This document shows positions 8,646 through 17,167 of a DNA stretch of 64,000 nucleotides, piece by piece (positions within the stretch are counted from its first letter, which is position 1; each line of letters starts with the position of its first letter). The notes under the pieces are model-generated. The model was not told the origin of the DNA. It searched no databases and saw only the letters and a list, made by a program, of their open reading frames with translations. This DNA comes from CAYSEW01 sp964430245 (GTDB lineage Bacteria > Bacteroidota > Bacteroidia > Flavobacteriales_D > Parvicellaceae): the NCBI GenBank assembly GCA_964430245.1, contig CAYSEW010000004.1, positions 1 through 64,000 on the forward strand, read 5' to 3'. The translations under genes were made by a program, and so were the position numbers.

Positions 8646-10067
8646 ATGCTTAACAAACCACAATTACCTTTCTGGATTTTCACAGCATCTATTTTCATCA
8701 TACTTATATGTCCTACTCTGTTTCAAGATGGAATGTTCATGGATGGCATTCAATATGCCTGTGTTGCTAAAAATCTCGCAAATGGAACAGGAAGTTTCTG
8801 GCATCCCTTTTTAAGTGAAACATGGTGGAAAGCAGGTTCAAATTATTTTATGGAGCACCCTCCATTAATTTATGGCATACAAGCACAATTCTTCAAACTA
8901 TTAGGTAATTCTTTATATACAGAGAGAATTTACTCATTGATCACAGGACTATTAACTGCAATAATGATCGTGAAGAATTGGAGAATAATCCCAATAGAAA
9001 ATTCTATTAAAAACACAGGATGGCTTCCTTTACTTTTATGGATTATTACTCCTGTATGCTACTGGTCATATCAAAATAATCTTCAGGAAAACACCATGTC
9101 TCTTTTCATACTTATAAGTACTTATTTCACTATCAAAGGGTTAATTTCTAAACAAAAGATCTATTTATTCTTTTTAGGAGGAATAGGACTCTTTTTAGCC
9201 ACTTTTTCTAAAGGAGTTCCTGGAATGTTTCCTTTATTTATCATACCAATATATTATTTAATATTTAAGACTATTTCAATAAAAAAAACAATTATCTATT
9301 CTAGTATCCTTGTAATTACTCCAATCATTATCTACTCTATTTTATTAATGAATGAAAATGCCTATCAATGTCTATCTTTCTATCTAGAAAAGAGATTACT
9401 TTTTAGAATTCAAGAAGAAGGTGTCGTATCCAATAGACTTTACATACTATATCAACTTTTCATGGAATTATTACCGTCTATTATTTTCACGATAGCTATC
9501 TTATTGATATCGTTTACCAACAAAACAGCCACTCTATGGAACCAAAATAAAAAACTAATTATCTTCTTTCTATTAATTGGATTTTCTGGATCTTTACCTT
9601 TAATGCTTACTGATGTTCAAAGAGGGTTTTACCTGTTGCCTGCAATACCATTCTTTAGCATCTCTTTATCGTTGACAATTGCACCTATCGTTCATCAATG
9701 GACTCAAAAGATAAAGCCCTTAAGCTTTTTCTATAAATTGATTACATGGGGGAGCATTTCACTTTTAATCATAAGTGTTTTAATAACAGTGTCTAAAATT
9801 AATAAAACTGGAAGAGATCATGACATATTACATGACGTTCATTTAATTGGTAATAACATTCCTAATGGTAGTAACATACAAATGAACAGAGCATTATATG
9901 AAAAATGGAACTTACAATTCTATCTATTGAGATATTATAATATCACTTGTACTTACTCTCAAAATAAATCTAATTACATTCTTAGTAATAAAAGTAATAC
10001 CACTTTACCTAGATTAAAGAAAATCAATCTTAATACTGTACAGTTTGACCTATACAGGCAGAAATAA
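8646..10067 (+). CDS. GT39-like (ArnT/PMT fold) membrane glycosyltransferase
   Basis: The 473-residue polytopic membrane protein has about 11-12 hydrophobic spans. After the first span come FQDGMFMDGIQY, whose acidic residue occupies the position of the catalytic aspartate in GT-C enzymes, and then MEHPPLIYGIQA, whose HPP motif is typical of ArnT/GT39 family proteins. These enzymes transfer a sugar from a polyprenyl-phosphate donor to lipid A, protein or other acceptors on the periplasmic side. The donor and acceptor here cannot be told. The gene is monocistronic as far as the sequence shows; the next element is a separate riboswitch-controlled transcript. Confidence 0.75.
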   Translation: MLNKPQLPFWIFTASIFIILICPTLFQDGMFMDGIQYACVAKNLANGTGSFWHPFLSETWWKAGSNYFMEHPPLIYGIQAQFFKLLGNSLYTERIYSLITGLLTAIMIVKNWRIIPIENSIKNTGWLPLLLWIITPVCYWSYQNNLQENTMSLFILISTYFTIKGLISKQKIYLFFLGGIGLFLATFSKGVPGMFPLFIIPIYYLIFKTISIKKTIIYSSILVITPIIIYSILLMNENAYQCLSFYLEKRLLFRIQEEGVVSNRLYILYQLFMELLPSIIFTIAILLISFTNKTATLWNQNKKLIIFFLLIGFSGSLPLMLTDVQRGFYLLPAIPFFSISLSLTIAPIVHQWTQKIKPLSFFYKLITWGSISLLIISVLITVSKINKTGRDHDILHDVHLIGNNIPNGSNIQMNRALYEKWNLQFYLLRYYNITCTYSQNKSNYILSNKSNTTLPRLKKINLNTVQFDLYRQK

Positions 10068-10110
10068 ATAAATAAATATCATTTTCTGTTTTTACAATCA
10101 TTTTCTTATA

Positions 10111-10118
10111 TACATTTG
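10111..10118 (+). promoter_or_regulatory. Putative -7 promoter element of the SAM riboswitch transcript
   Basis: TACATTTG matches TAnnTTTG and lies about 22 bases upstream of the riboswitch P1 stem, a suitable distance for the transcript start. No good -33 element is seen. Confidence 0.45.
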
Positions 10119-10140
10119 TCGTGAAATTGTTCTTTAAAAA

Positions 10141-10246
10141 TTCTTATCAAGAAAAGCTGAGGGAAATGGCCCGATGACGCTTTAGCAACCACGACAACAT
10201 GTTGAATGGTGCTAATTCCACCCAATATATTTGGGAAAGATAAGTG
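10141..10246 (+). ncRNA. SAM-I (S-box) riboswitch
   Basis: The segment carries S-box consensus in order: CTTATCAAGA, GCTGAGGGAAATGGCCCGATGA, AGCAACC, GGTGCTAATTCC and GATAAGTGC. P1 pairs CTTATC at 10143-10148 with GATAAG at 10239-10244. A terminator follows at 10280. The 3' strand of P1 (GATAAGT, 10239-10245) can pair instead with ACTTGTC at 10291-10297 inside the terminator (seven pairs, one G-U). The simplest model is that SAM stabilises P1, frees the terminator to form and shuts off the downstream methionine-pathway genes. Confidence 0.93.
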
Positions 10247-10279
10247 CAGAATATTGCTTTAAAACATTACATATATACA

Positions 10280-10314
10280 AAGCTCTTCTGACTTGTCAGG
10301 AGAGCTTTTTTTTT
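10280..10314 (+). terminator. Riboswitch-controlled intrinsic terminator
   Basis: A 12-base-pair stem (AAGCTCTTCTGA with TCAGGAGAGCTT, one G-U pair) closes a CTTG loop and is followed by a run of nine T. It lies between the SAM-I aptamer and the first gene, so it is the expression platform. Confidence 0.92.
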
Positions 10315-10379
10315 GCTCTTCCTGATGCTGCTCTTGAAAAAGATTTTAAGGACCTATTAATAACTTAAAACTTAATACC

Positions 10380-11558
10380 ATGAGTAGAATTACTGAAATT
10401 ATTCACGCAGTACCGGTAGATGAACTTACAGGATCCATTTCTGTTCCTATTTACCAAACTTCCACCTTTGTACAACAAGCTCCAGGCAAGCACAAAGGTT
10501 TTGATTATGCCAGATCTAACAATCCCACTAGAAAAGTACTAGAAGACCTAATAGCCCAACTTGAAAAAGGCCATTCAGGATTTGCATTTTCTACTGGATT
10601 AGCCGCCATAGATGCGGTAGTTAAACTATTATCGACAGGAGATGAGATAATAGCTGTTGATGACATCTATGGAGGAGCATATAGATTGTTCACCCATGTA
10701 TATGAAAAGCTAGGCATAAAAGTACATTATGTAGATACTACACGTGCCGAAAACATCTTGAGCTATATTAATAATAATACAAAAATGATCTGGATTGAAT
10801 CCCCTACCAATCCAACTCTTAAAATTTCTGATATAAGTAGGATTTCTAAAATTGCTAAATCAAAAAATCTATTATTAGTAGTAGATAATACTTTCGCAAG
10901 TCCTGTAAGCCAACTTCCATTAGAATTAGAAGCTGATATAATTATTCATTCTGCAACCAAATACATTGGCGGACATTCCGATTTATTAGCAGGATTAGTA
11001 GTAACTAAAAATAATGAATTATCAGAAAAAATAAAATTTATTCAAAATGCATCAGGAGGAGTATTAGCACCATGGGATTGCTTTTTAACCATCAGAGGAA
11101 TAGAAACAATAGAGCTAAGAGTAATCAAACAAAGTGAAAATGCAAAAAAAATAGCCGAATTTCTCTGTAAAAGAGAAGAAGTTGACAAGGTTTATTATCC
11201 AGGATTAAAAAACCATCTTAATCATAAGATAGCAGATAAACAACAAAATGGAGTATTTGGAGGTGTAGTATCTTTCAGTTTAAAGGAAGACACCAAAGAA
11301 GCAGCCGAACAGTTTGTAACTAGCACAAAATACTTTCAGCTAGCTGAAAGCCTAGGCGGAGTAAAAAGCTTAATCTGTCATCCTTCACAAATGACTCATG
11401 CATCTGTGCCAAGAAAGAAAAGAATAGCATCAGGAATACAGGATTCATTGATTAGACTTTCTTGTGGAATTGAAAATGCAAATGATCTTATAAAGGATCT
11501 TGAACAAGCTTTAAATTATTATCAACCAATCAAATCAATATTAAAATGGAAAAACTAA
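10380..11558 (+). CDS. metB: Trans-sulfuration family PLP enzyme, probably cystathionine gamma-synthase
   Basis: The 392-residue protein belongs to the Cys/Met metabolism PLP family. The cofactor lysine is Lys194 in SATKYIGGHSD; VVDNTFASP supplies the aspartate that pairs with the pyridine nitrogen; DYARSNNPTR carries the Tyr-Arg phosphate-binding pair contributed by the neighbouring subunit. Family members include cystathionine gamma-synthase, cystathionine gamma-lyase, methionine gamma-lyase and O-acetylhomoserine sulfhydrylase. Control by a SAM riboswitch and operon position with homoserine dehydrogenase favour a role in methionine synthesis (MetB, or direct sulfhydrylation). Its 3' end overlaps hom by 13 bases. 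Confidence 0.82.
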   Translation: MSRITEIIHAVPVDELTGSISVPIYQTSTFVQQAPGKHKGFDYARSNNPTRKVLEDLIAQLEKGHSGFAFSTGLAAIDAVVKLLSTGDEIIAVDDIYGGAYRLFTHVYEKLGIKVHYVDTTRAENILSYINNNTKMIWIESPTNPTLKISDISRISKIAKSKNLLLVVDNTFASPVSQLPLELEADIIIHSATKYIGGHSDLLAGLVVTKNNELSEKIKFIQNASGGVLAPWDCFLTIRGIETIELRVIKQSENAKKIAEFLCKREEVDKVYYPGLKNHLNHKIADKQQNGVFGGVVSFSLKEDTKEAAEQFVTSTKYFQLAESLGGVKSLICHPSQMTHASVPRKKRIASGIQDSLIRLSCGIENANDLIKDLEQALNYYQPIKSILKWKN

Positions 11559-12721
11559 CAATCGGATTATTTGGATTTGGAGTAGTAGGAGAAGGTATTT
11601 ACAAAGTACTTTCAAATAAAAAAGAACTAGGATGTAAAATAAAAAAAATCGCAATAAAAGATCCTGCAAAAAAAAGAAATGCTCCTTCTTCTTTATTCAC
11701 CACTTCTGCCAATGAATTAATTAATGACAATGAGATTGATCTTATTGTAGAATTGATAGACGATGCTGATATTGCCTTTAAAATTGTATCCAATGCAATG
11801 AATAAAGGAAAATCAGTAGTAAGTGCCAACAAAAAAATGATCGCAACTCATCATTTGGAACTCATTGAGCTAAGTAAAAGAAACAATGTGTCTTTTCTAT
11901 ATGAAGCTGCAGTATGTGGCAGTGTTCCTATTATAAGAAATCTTGAAGAGTATTTTGACAATGATCTACTTACGTACATAACTGGAATTGTAAATGGATC
12001 TACAAATTACATACTAAGTAAAATGAAAAATAACAACCTGAGTTATGGGAATGCACTTTACGAAGCTAAAAAGAATGGATTTGCTGAAAGTGACCCAACT
12101 CTTGATGTAGAAGGAATTGATGCGGCTTATAAGATTAGCATCATCACACTTCATGCATTTGGTAAACATATCCAAGTAAAAGATATAATTCGCAAAGGAA
12201 TTACTTCATTAAAAGAAAATGATTTTTTGTATGCAAAAGAAAAAGGGTTAGTTATAAAATTAATCGCCAAAAGTCATTTAAATAATAAAGGAGAGCTTAA
12301 GAATATTTCAGTTTTACCCACATTTATTGAAAAAGAAAAATCACTTAGCAATACCAATAATGAGTTTAATGGTGTACTGATAGGAAGCTCACTTGCAGAT
12401 GAACAATTCCTATATGGTAAAGGAGCAGGCAGATACCCTACCTCATCTGCAGTACTTAGTGATATTTCAGCCATTAAATACGGATATAAATATGAATACA
12501 AAAAAGGAATAAGAAACAATTCAGAACACTCAAAAGAATTAGTAAAATGTTATGTCAGTTTTAATCGTGAAGTTGCCTTTGATAATTCTGTTTTTGATTC
12601 AATCAACGAAGAATATTCATGTGAAGACACACGCTATATAATCGGATATCTTCAACCTGATTTATTGAAAAATACATCAATTTTTGATGATAAAAGAATC
12701 TCCCTTATTTGTTGCAATTAA
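11546..12721 (+). CDS. hom: Homoserine dehydrogenase
   Basis: This enzyme reduces aspartate semialdehyde to homoserine, the branch point to methionine and threonine. The 391-residue protein opens with the dinucleotide-binding GLFGFGVVGEGIY. It then shows SANKKMIA, the catalytic-domain signature GIVNGSTNYILSKM, and GFAESDPTLDVEGIDAAYK, which carries substrate-binding and catalytic acidic and lysine residues. It is monofunctional, with no aspartokinase domain. The 13-base overlap with the upstream gene puts it under the same SAM-I riboswitch, linking homoserine supply to SAM level. The short C-terminal part does not look like a clear ACT domain. A terminator follows directly. Confidence 0.9.
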   Translation: MEKLTIGLFGFGVVGEGIYKVLSNKKELGCKIKKIAIKDPAKKRNAPSSLFTTSANELINDNEIDLIVELIDDADIAFKIVSNAMNKGKSVVSANKKMIATHHLELIELSKRNNVSFLYEAAVCGSVPIIRNLEEYFDNDLLTYITGIVNGSTNYILSKMKNNNLSYGNALYEAKKNGFAESDPTLDVEGIDAAYKISIITLHAFGKHIQVKDIIRKGITSLKENDFLYAKEKGLVIKLIAKSHLNNKGELKNISVLPTFIEKEKSLSNTNNEFNGVLIGSSLADEQFLYGKGAGRYPTSSAVLSDISAIKYGYKYEYKKGIRNNSEHSKELVKCYVSFNREVAFDNSVFDSINEEYSCEDTRYIIGYLQPDLLKNTSIFDDKRISLICCN

Positions 12722-12733
12722 TATAATAATCTA

Positions 12734-12763
12734 ATATAGCCTCTTGAATAAAAGGGGCTATAT
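12734..12763. terminator. Bidirectional intrinsic terminator between hom and the convergent membrane-protein gene
   Basis: ATATAGCCTCTT at 12734-12745 pairs with AAGGGGCTATAT at 12752-12763 (12 pairs, one G-U) around a GAATAA loop. It lies between convergent genes. The flanking tracts are A/T-rich rather than pure T runs, so strength is uncertain. Confidence 0.7.
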
Positions 12764-12768
12764 AAAAT

Positions 12769-13425
12769 TTATTTATTCCTGAACTTAAAAGTGAGACCAG
12801 CATTGACAAAAAGACCTCTCATAATGATATTCCAATCCGCTATTTGTGAACGATTCCAGCTATCATAAGAAGTACCATTAATGACAAGTGAGTCCATTTG
12901 CATGGGTTGATTAACAAAGCCTGTTTGAATAAACAAGCCAAATACATTTCCAAAATATTTATTATAACCTAAAAATATAGAGTTGTAAATACCATTCCCA
13001 ATTAACTTCCCTACATTAAGGTCAGCATCTATTACCTTATATCCAAATGAAAATCCGCCTAAAGAAGTACCAAAATAAGCACTTGATTTCTCTTTATTTA
13101 GAAAATGAAATTTTATGTTTAAACCTAACGAACCACCATCAACATCTCTTACTTTAGCAGTGTCAGCTGTTATGAAATACTGACTAATCACTTCTAAGCC
13201 AAATGAAATCTGATTTTTTACATTAAGATCTAACCCTAAAAATGCTTTTGTACTTGAAAATTCCTTTGTAATATTAATATTACCATTCCCCTCTCTTTTC
13301 ATAAGGCCAGCTCCTCCTCCTAAATAAACATTAACTTTACCTTTATCTGCAGATTGAGCAAGAACTGATTGAAAAATTGATAGCTGGAATACAATAATTA
13401 AAAATAGTAGACTATATTTTTTCAT
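12769..13425 (-). CDS. Predicted outer-membrane beta-barrel protein, unknown function
   Basis: The ATG at 13425 begins a clear signal peptide (KKYSLLFLIIVFQLSIFQSVLAQ); a TTG nine bases upstream is less likely. The mature part alternates polar and hydrophobic residues with many glycines and aromatic residues (GKVNVYLGGGAGLM, SAYFGTSLGGFSFGYK) and ends in FVNAGLTFKFRNK, typical of a small outer-membrane barrel. No enzyme motif is seen. The gene at 13458 lies 32 bases upstream on the same strand and may share its transcript. Confidence 0.65.
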   Translation of the reverse strand: MKKYSLLFLIIVFQLSIFQSVLAQSADKGKVNVYLGGGAGLMKREGNGNINITKEFSSTKAFLGLDLNVKNQISFGLEVISQYFITADTAKVRDVDGGSLGLNIKFHFLNKEKSSAYFGTSLGGFSFGYKVIDADLNVGKLIGNGIYNSIFLGYNKYFGNVFGLFIQTGFVNQPMQMDSLVINGTSYDSWNRSQIADWNIIMRGLFVNAGLTFKFRNK

Positions 13426-13457
13426 AACAACCAAGATACTAAATTATTAAAATATAA

Positions 13458-13931
13458 TTAAGGTAATTTATTTAGCTCTATACCAAAATCATATTGAAGG
13501 TCTTCCTCCAAGCCTTTGAGGGATTTTTTTATATAAATTATTTGCCGATCATAGATTTTCCTTAATGCAATATTTTTGTTCATAGATGGACTGAACTCAG
13601 CAAGTTTTTGACAAAAAAACAGAAGAAGTTCAATTTCTGTTTCTTTATTTTTAGAATATCGAATATGCTTTTTTATTTCTCTTAAAATTTTCCGGACGCT
13701 TTTTTTAATAAAGTAATAGCTCTTAATATTAATTTCTTCAAAACTAATAGTAATTATTTTTTTAAGCTCTTCTATATAAAAGGCTTCATTGTCAGCCTCA
13801 AAAAGAAGATAGGTAAGTAATTCTTTGTTTTCTTTTTTGAATTTAGCCATTCGAAGGCAAAATTCTAGTAGTTCATCTTTAGAGAAATGTTGAAGCTCGT
13901 CCTTTATCTCTTTTACTGTGGCTGTTTTCAT
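13458..13931 (-). CDS. Hypothetical helical protein, unknown function
   Basis: The 157-residue protein is rich in Lys, Glu, Leu and Ile and is predicted to be almost wholly alpha-helical. It opens with TVKEIKDELQHFSKDELLEFCLRMAKFKKENKELL and then shows amphipathic helices with clusters of basic residues. There is no signal peptide, membrane span or motif I recognise. A compact cytoplasmic helical repeat protein is possible. It may be co-transcribed with the barrel gene downstream. Confidence 0.6.
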   Translation of the reverse strand: MKTATVKEIKDELQHFSKDELLEFCLRMAKFKKENKELLTYLLFEADNEAFYIEELKKIITISFEEINIKSYYFIKKSVRKILREIKKHIRYSKNKETEIELLLFFCQKLAEFSPSMNKNIALRKIYDRQIIYIKKSLKGLEEDLQYDFGIELNKLP

Positions 13932-14161
13932 TACCTGAAAAATACTTTAAAAAAACGAGAGTTCACAGTTTTACCATTCTGCTTACCAGGACTCCAATCA
14001 AATAGGTGTTTTTACCTATATATCTACCACTTTTAACGTATTTATTTAATATCACAAGAAAATTTACGCATTGAAATATTCTTATATTTATCTATTATGA
14101 TGTCAACAAATTATTAATAGATAAAACAACCCATTTATAAGTTAACTATACTACTTAATGA

Positions 14162-16057
14162 ATGATTAAATACACTAAATATATCATCTATAGTATGTCA
14201 ATAGGATGCTTGTGCATTTTAGTGTTCTTAATGCTAGACCTTTCTAACACTATTGATCAATTAGCCATTTCCTTAATCGATCAAAAAAAAGAACAAACTA
14301 AAAAGGAATTAGATCTTTTTTTTAATCCTGTTGTAGAAGACATAGAAACCACAATAAACCATGGTAAATCTAATTTTTTTGATAGTTTGTCAATAAAAGA
14401 ATTCAACCTTCATTTTATTCCTTTTATTCAAAGCTCAAAACCAATTTCTTCTATGATGCTTGCCAACCTAATGGGAGATGAAAAAATGTTATTAGAGATG
14501 GATAGCACTTGGATCAATCGTCATACGTTCATTGGTTCAGCAGAGAAAAAATCTGATAGATATGAATGGGAATATAAAAACGGGCAATTAGACACTATTA
14601 GGAATTGGAAAGAAGAAAAGGATTACGATCCAAGAGAACGCCCATGGTTTAAAGAAGCAATTGAACAAAATGGAAAACTAAACTGGACAGCACCCTATAT
14701 ATTTTTCACAACTAAAGACCCAGGAATTACCGCATCAATAAAATGGATTAATAATCACAATGAACCAGAAGTTTTTGGGTTTGACCTCATGCTAATGGAT
14801 ATATCTGATTTTACTTCCAACCTTAAAATAAGTGAAAATGGAAAAGTCTTTATTTTAACTGAAGATGAAAAAATACTTGGGCTTCCTTATGATGAAAAAT
14901 TTAAAAATAAAGACTCTTTAAAAATTAATGTATTAAAGACTATTTCTGAAATAAATATTCCTGTTTTAAGTAAATCAAAAAAGATATGGGAAAGTTTAAA
15001 CAAAAACTCTAAATGTTTTTCTTTTGAGCATAATGATGAAAAATGGTGGGGTTCATTCTCTGAATACAAACTAGGAAACAACCTATTTTTAATAGGTGTA
15101 ATTGCTCCAGAGTCTGACTTTTTATCTTCCATTCAAGAAACAAGAATGCTAATTTTAGGTGGATTTATATTGATTTTATTTTTTACACTAATCATTACTG
15201 CAAATTATAGGCAAATAAGAAAAGGAAATCTTAAGCTAAAGGAAAAAAATATAGAAGTTGAATTTCAAAAATCTCAAGCTGAAGAGCAAAAACAAATTGT
15301 AGAAGAAAAAAACAAAGAAATTACAGACAGCATACAATATGCAAAAAGAATTCAAAACGCCATTCTTCCCAGAATAAAAGTAGTTAAAGAGTGTATAAAA
15401 GAGTCATTTATTCTTTACAAACCCAAAGATATTGTAGCAGGTGATTTTTATTGGTTAGAACAGAAGAATGGCTATGTATTATTTGCTGTAGCAGATTGTA
15501 CTGGACATGGTGTTCCTGGTGCTATGGTAAGTGTAGTTTGTAATAATGCTCTGAATAGAGCAGTACGTGAATATGGCATTACAGATCCAGGAAAAATTCT
15601 AGATAAAGCTAGAGAAATCGTAGTACAAGAATTTGAAAAATCTGATGAGGATGTAAAAGACGGAATGGACATAGCGCTATGCTCTTTAAAAGAAAATCAA
15701 TTACAATATGCTGGAGCTCATAATCCACTTTGGCTCATAAGAAATGGAGACTTAATAGAAACAAAAGCCGACAAACAACCAATAGGGAAATTTTCGAACG
15801 CTTTCTCTTTCACGACACATAATATTCAACTACAAAAAGGAGATACCATCTATATATTTTCTGATGGTTATGCTGATCAATTCGGTGGAGATAAAGGCAA
15901 AAAATTTAAGACAAAAACATTAAAAGAGTTGATAATCAAAATACATCATAAGCCCATGGAAGAACAAAGATTTGATCTAGAAAATGTATTTGAAAATTGG
16001 AAAAAAGACTTACATCAACTAGATGATGTTTGTATAATAGGAGTAAAATATAATTAG
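14162..16057 (+). CDS. Membrane sensor with Cache-like periplasmic domain and SpoIIE-type PP2C phosphatase
   Basis: The 631-residue protein has a first membrane span at ~8-27, a periplasmic region at ~28-325 and a second span at ~329-347. The periplasmic part contains DPRERPWFKEA (156-166) followed by WTAPYIF, typical of dCache small-molecule sensing domains. A short coiled coil leads to a SpoIIE/PP2C phosphatase domain from ~390. Metal-binding acidic residues appear in VAGDFYW (Asp428), ADCTGHGVPGAM (from 444), KDGMD (~499-503) and SDGYADQFGG. The expected role is dephosphorylation of a target protein in response to an external ligand; no anti-sigma or STAS partner is adjacent. Its phosphatase domain closely resembles those of the two genes at 55462 and 56879. 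Confidence 0.88.
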   Translation: MIKYTKYIIYSMSIGCLCILVFLMLDLSNTIDQLAISLIDQKKEQTKKELDLFFNPVVEDIETTINHGKSNFFDSLSIKEFNLHFIPFIQSSKPISSMMLANLMGDEKMLLEMDSTWINRHTFIGSAEKKSDRYEWEYKNGQLDTIRNWKEEKDYDPRERPWFKEAIEQNGKLNWTAPYIFFTTKDPGITASIKWINNHNEPEVFGFDLMLMDISDFTSNLKISENGKVFILTEDEKILGLPYDEKFKNKDSLKINVLKTISEINIPVLSKSKKIWESLNKNSKCFSFEHNDEKWWGSFSEYKLGNNLFLIGVIAPESDFLSSIQETRMLILGGFILILFFTLIITANYRQIRKGNLKLKEKNIEVEFQKSQAEEQKQIVEEKNKEITDSIQYAKRIQNAILPRIKVVKECIKESFILYKPKDIVAGDFYWLEQKNGYVLFAVADCTGHGVPGAMVSVVCNNALNRAVREYGITDPGKILDKAREIVVQEFEKSDEDVKDGMDIALCSLKENQLQYAGAHNPLWLIRNGDLIETKADKQPIGKFSNAFSFTTHNIQLQKGDTIYIFSDGYADQFGGDKGKKFKTKTLKELIIKIHHKPMEEQRFDLENVFENWKKDLHQLDDVCIIGVKYN

Positions 16058-16083
16058 CTATATTTATTTATAATATAAAAACC

Positions 16084-17109
16084 ATGAAACTTTTTTTTTC
16101 AATCCTAATGACTTTAAGCATATTGGTTTCTAATGGTCAGCTTCAAAACTTCACTCATAATGGAATTAACAGGCAATATATATATTACGAACCACCTAAT
16201 TTGCCTTCAAATGCACCTTTAGTAGTGGTGCTACATGGGTATTCAGGTTCTGCAAATGGAATAAAAAATTATTGTGGAATGAATGCAGTGGCAGACAACA
16301 ATGGCTTTGCAGTATGTTACCCTCAAGGAACTTCTGACAGCTGGGGGTATAACTTCTGGAATGTTGGTTATGATTTTCATTGGAACGAAACTGTAGATGA
16401 TGTTGATTTTTTAGTTCAGCTTGTTCAATATTTACAAATCCAACACAATTTAAGTTCTCAAAATACTTTTTCTACTGGAATGTCTAATGGAGGTGAAATG
16501 AGCTATATGCTAGCATGTCAGCAACCTCAAAATTTTAAGGCAATAGCCAGTGTAGCTGGCACCATGTTCGATTCTTACTGGAACACATGTGGCTCATCAG
16601 TAATTCCTGTTATGGAAATCCATGGCACTAACGATAATGTAAATTTATGGGCTGGCGATTATAGTAATGCTACAGGGTGGGGAGTCTTTTATGATATAGA
16701 CTCTATTATCAGCTTATGGGTTAATAATAATAACTGTACTCAATTTACCAATAGTACACTTCCTGACCTCAACACATCTGATGGCAGCTATGTTGAAACT
16801 GATAAATACACCAACGGAACCAACAGTAATGAGGTGTGGCTTTACAGGGTAGTTGGAGGAGAACATGACTGGCCAGGTGCTTATGGTAATATGGATATTA
16901 ATTCAAGTGAAGAAATCTGGATTTTCTTTAATCAGTTTATTTCTAGTTCGACTAGCATTGAAAATGAAAACTATATCTCAACTAAAAAAAGAGAGCTTAT
17001 TCTAAGAACAGATCTTCTTGGAAGACCGATTAAAGGAGCATATAATGGAATTGTTATTTACTTGTATTCTGACGGCACAACTGATAAAAAATTTGAATTA
17101 AAACCTTAA
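16084..17109 (+). CDS. Secreted PHB-depolymerase/feruloyl-esterase family hydrolase with short T9SS-like tail
   Basis: The 341-residue protein has a signal peptide (to about residue 19) and an alpha/beta-hydrolase domain of the LpqC/PHB depolymerase type. Visible parts are VVLHGYSGS (oxyanion region), the nucleophile elbow GMSNGG with Ser134, Asp184 in GTNDN and His261 in GGEHDWPG, forming a plausible triad. The last ~45 residues (KKRELILRTDLLGRPIKG, then IYLYSDGTTDKKFEL) match a compact C-terminal tail common in flavobacterial secreted proteins, so type IX export is likely. The substrate could be a polyester, a feruloylated polysaccharide or another ester. It lies 26 bases after the phosphatase gene. 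Confidence 0.82.
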   Translation: MKLFFSILMTLSILVSNGQLQNFTHNGINRQYIYYEPPNLPSNAPLVVVLHGYSGSANGIKNYCGMNAVADNNGFAVCYPQGTSDSWGYNFWNVGYDFHWNETVDDVDFLVQLVQYLQIQHNLSSQNTFSTGMSNGGEMSYMLACQQPQNFKAIASVAGTMFDSYWNTCGSSVIPVMEIHGTNDNVNLWAGDYSNATGWGVFYDIDSIISLWVNNNNCTQFTNSTLPDLNTSDGSYVETDKYTNGTNSNEVWLYRVVGGEHDWPGAYGNMDINSSEEIWIFFNQFISSSTSIENENYISTKKRELILRTDLLGRPIKGAYNGIVIYLYSDGTTDKKFELKP

Positions 17110-17115
17110 ATAAAA

Positions 17116-17142
17116 AAAAGCCATGCGATTTGCATGGCTTTT
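17116..17142. terminator. Bidirectional intrinsic terminator
   Basis: AAAAGCCATGC pairs perfectly with GCATGGCTTTT (11 pairs) around a GATTT loop, with A and T tracts on both sides. It separates the convergent esterase and leucine-rich-repeat genes and can end both transcripts. Confidence 0.9.
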
Positions 17143-17167
17143 ACAAAAAATGAAAAAATTATTACTC

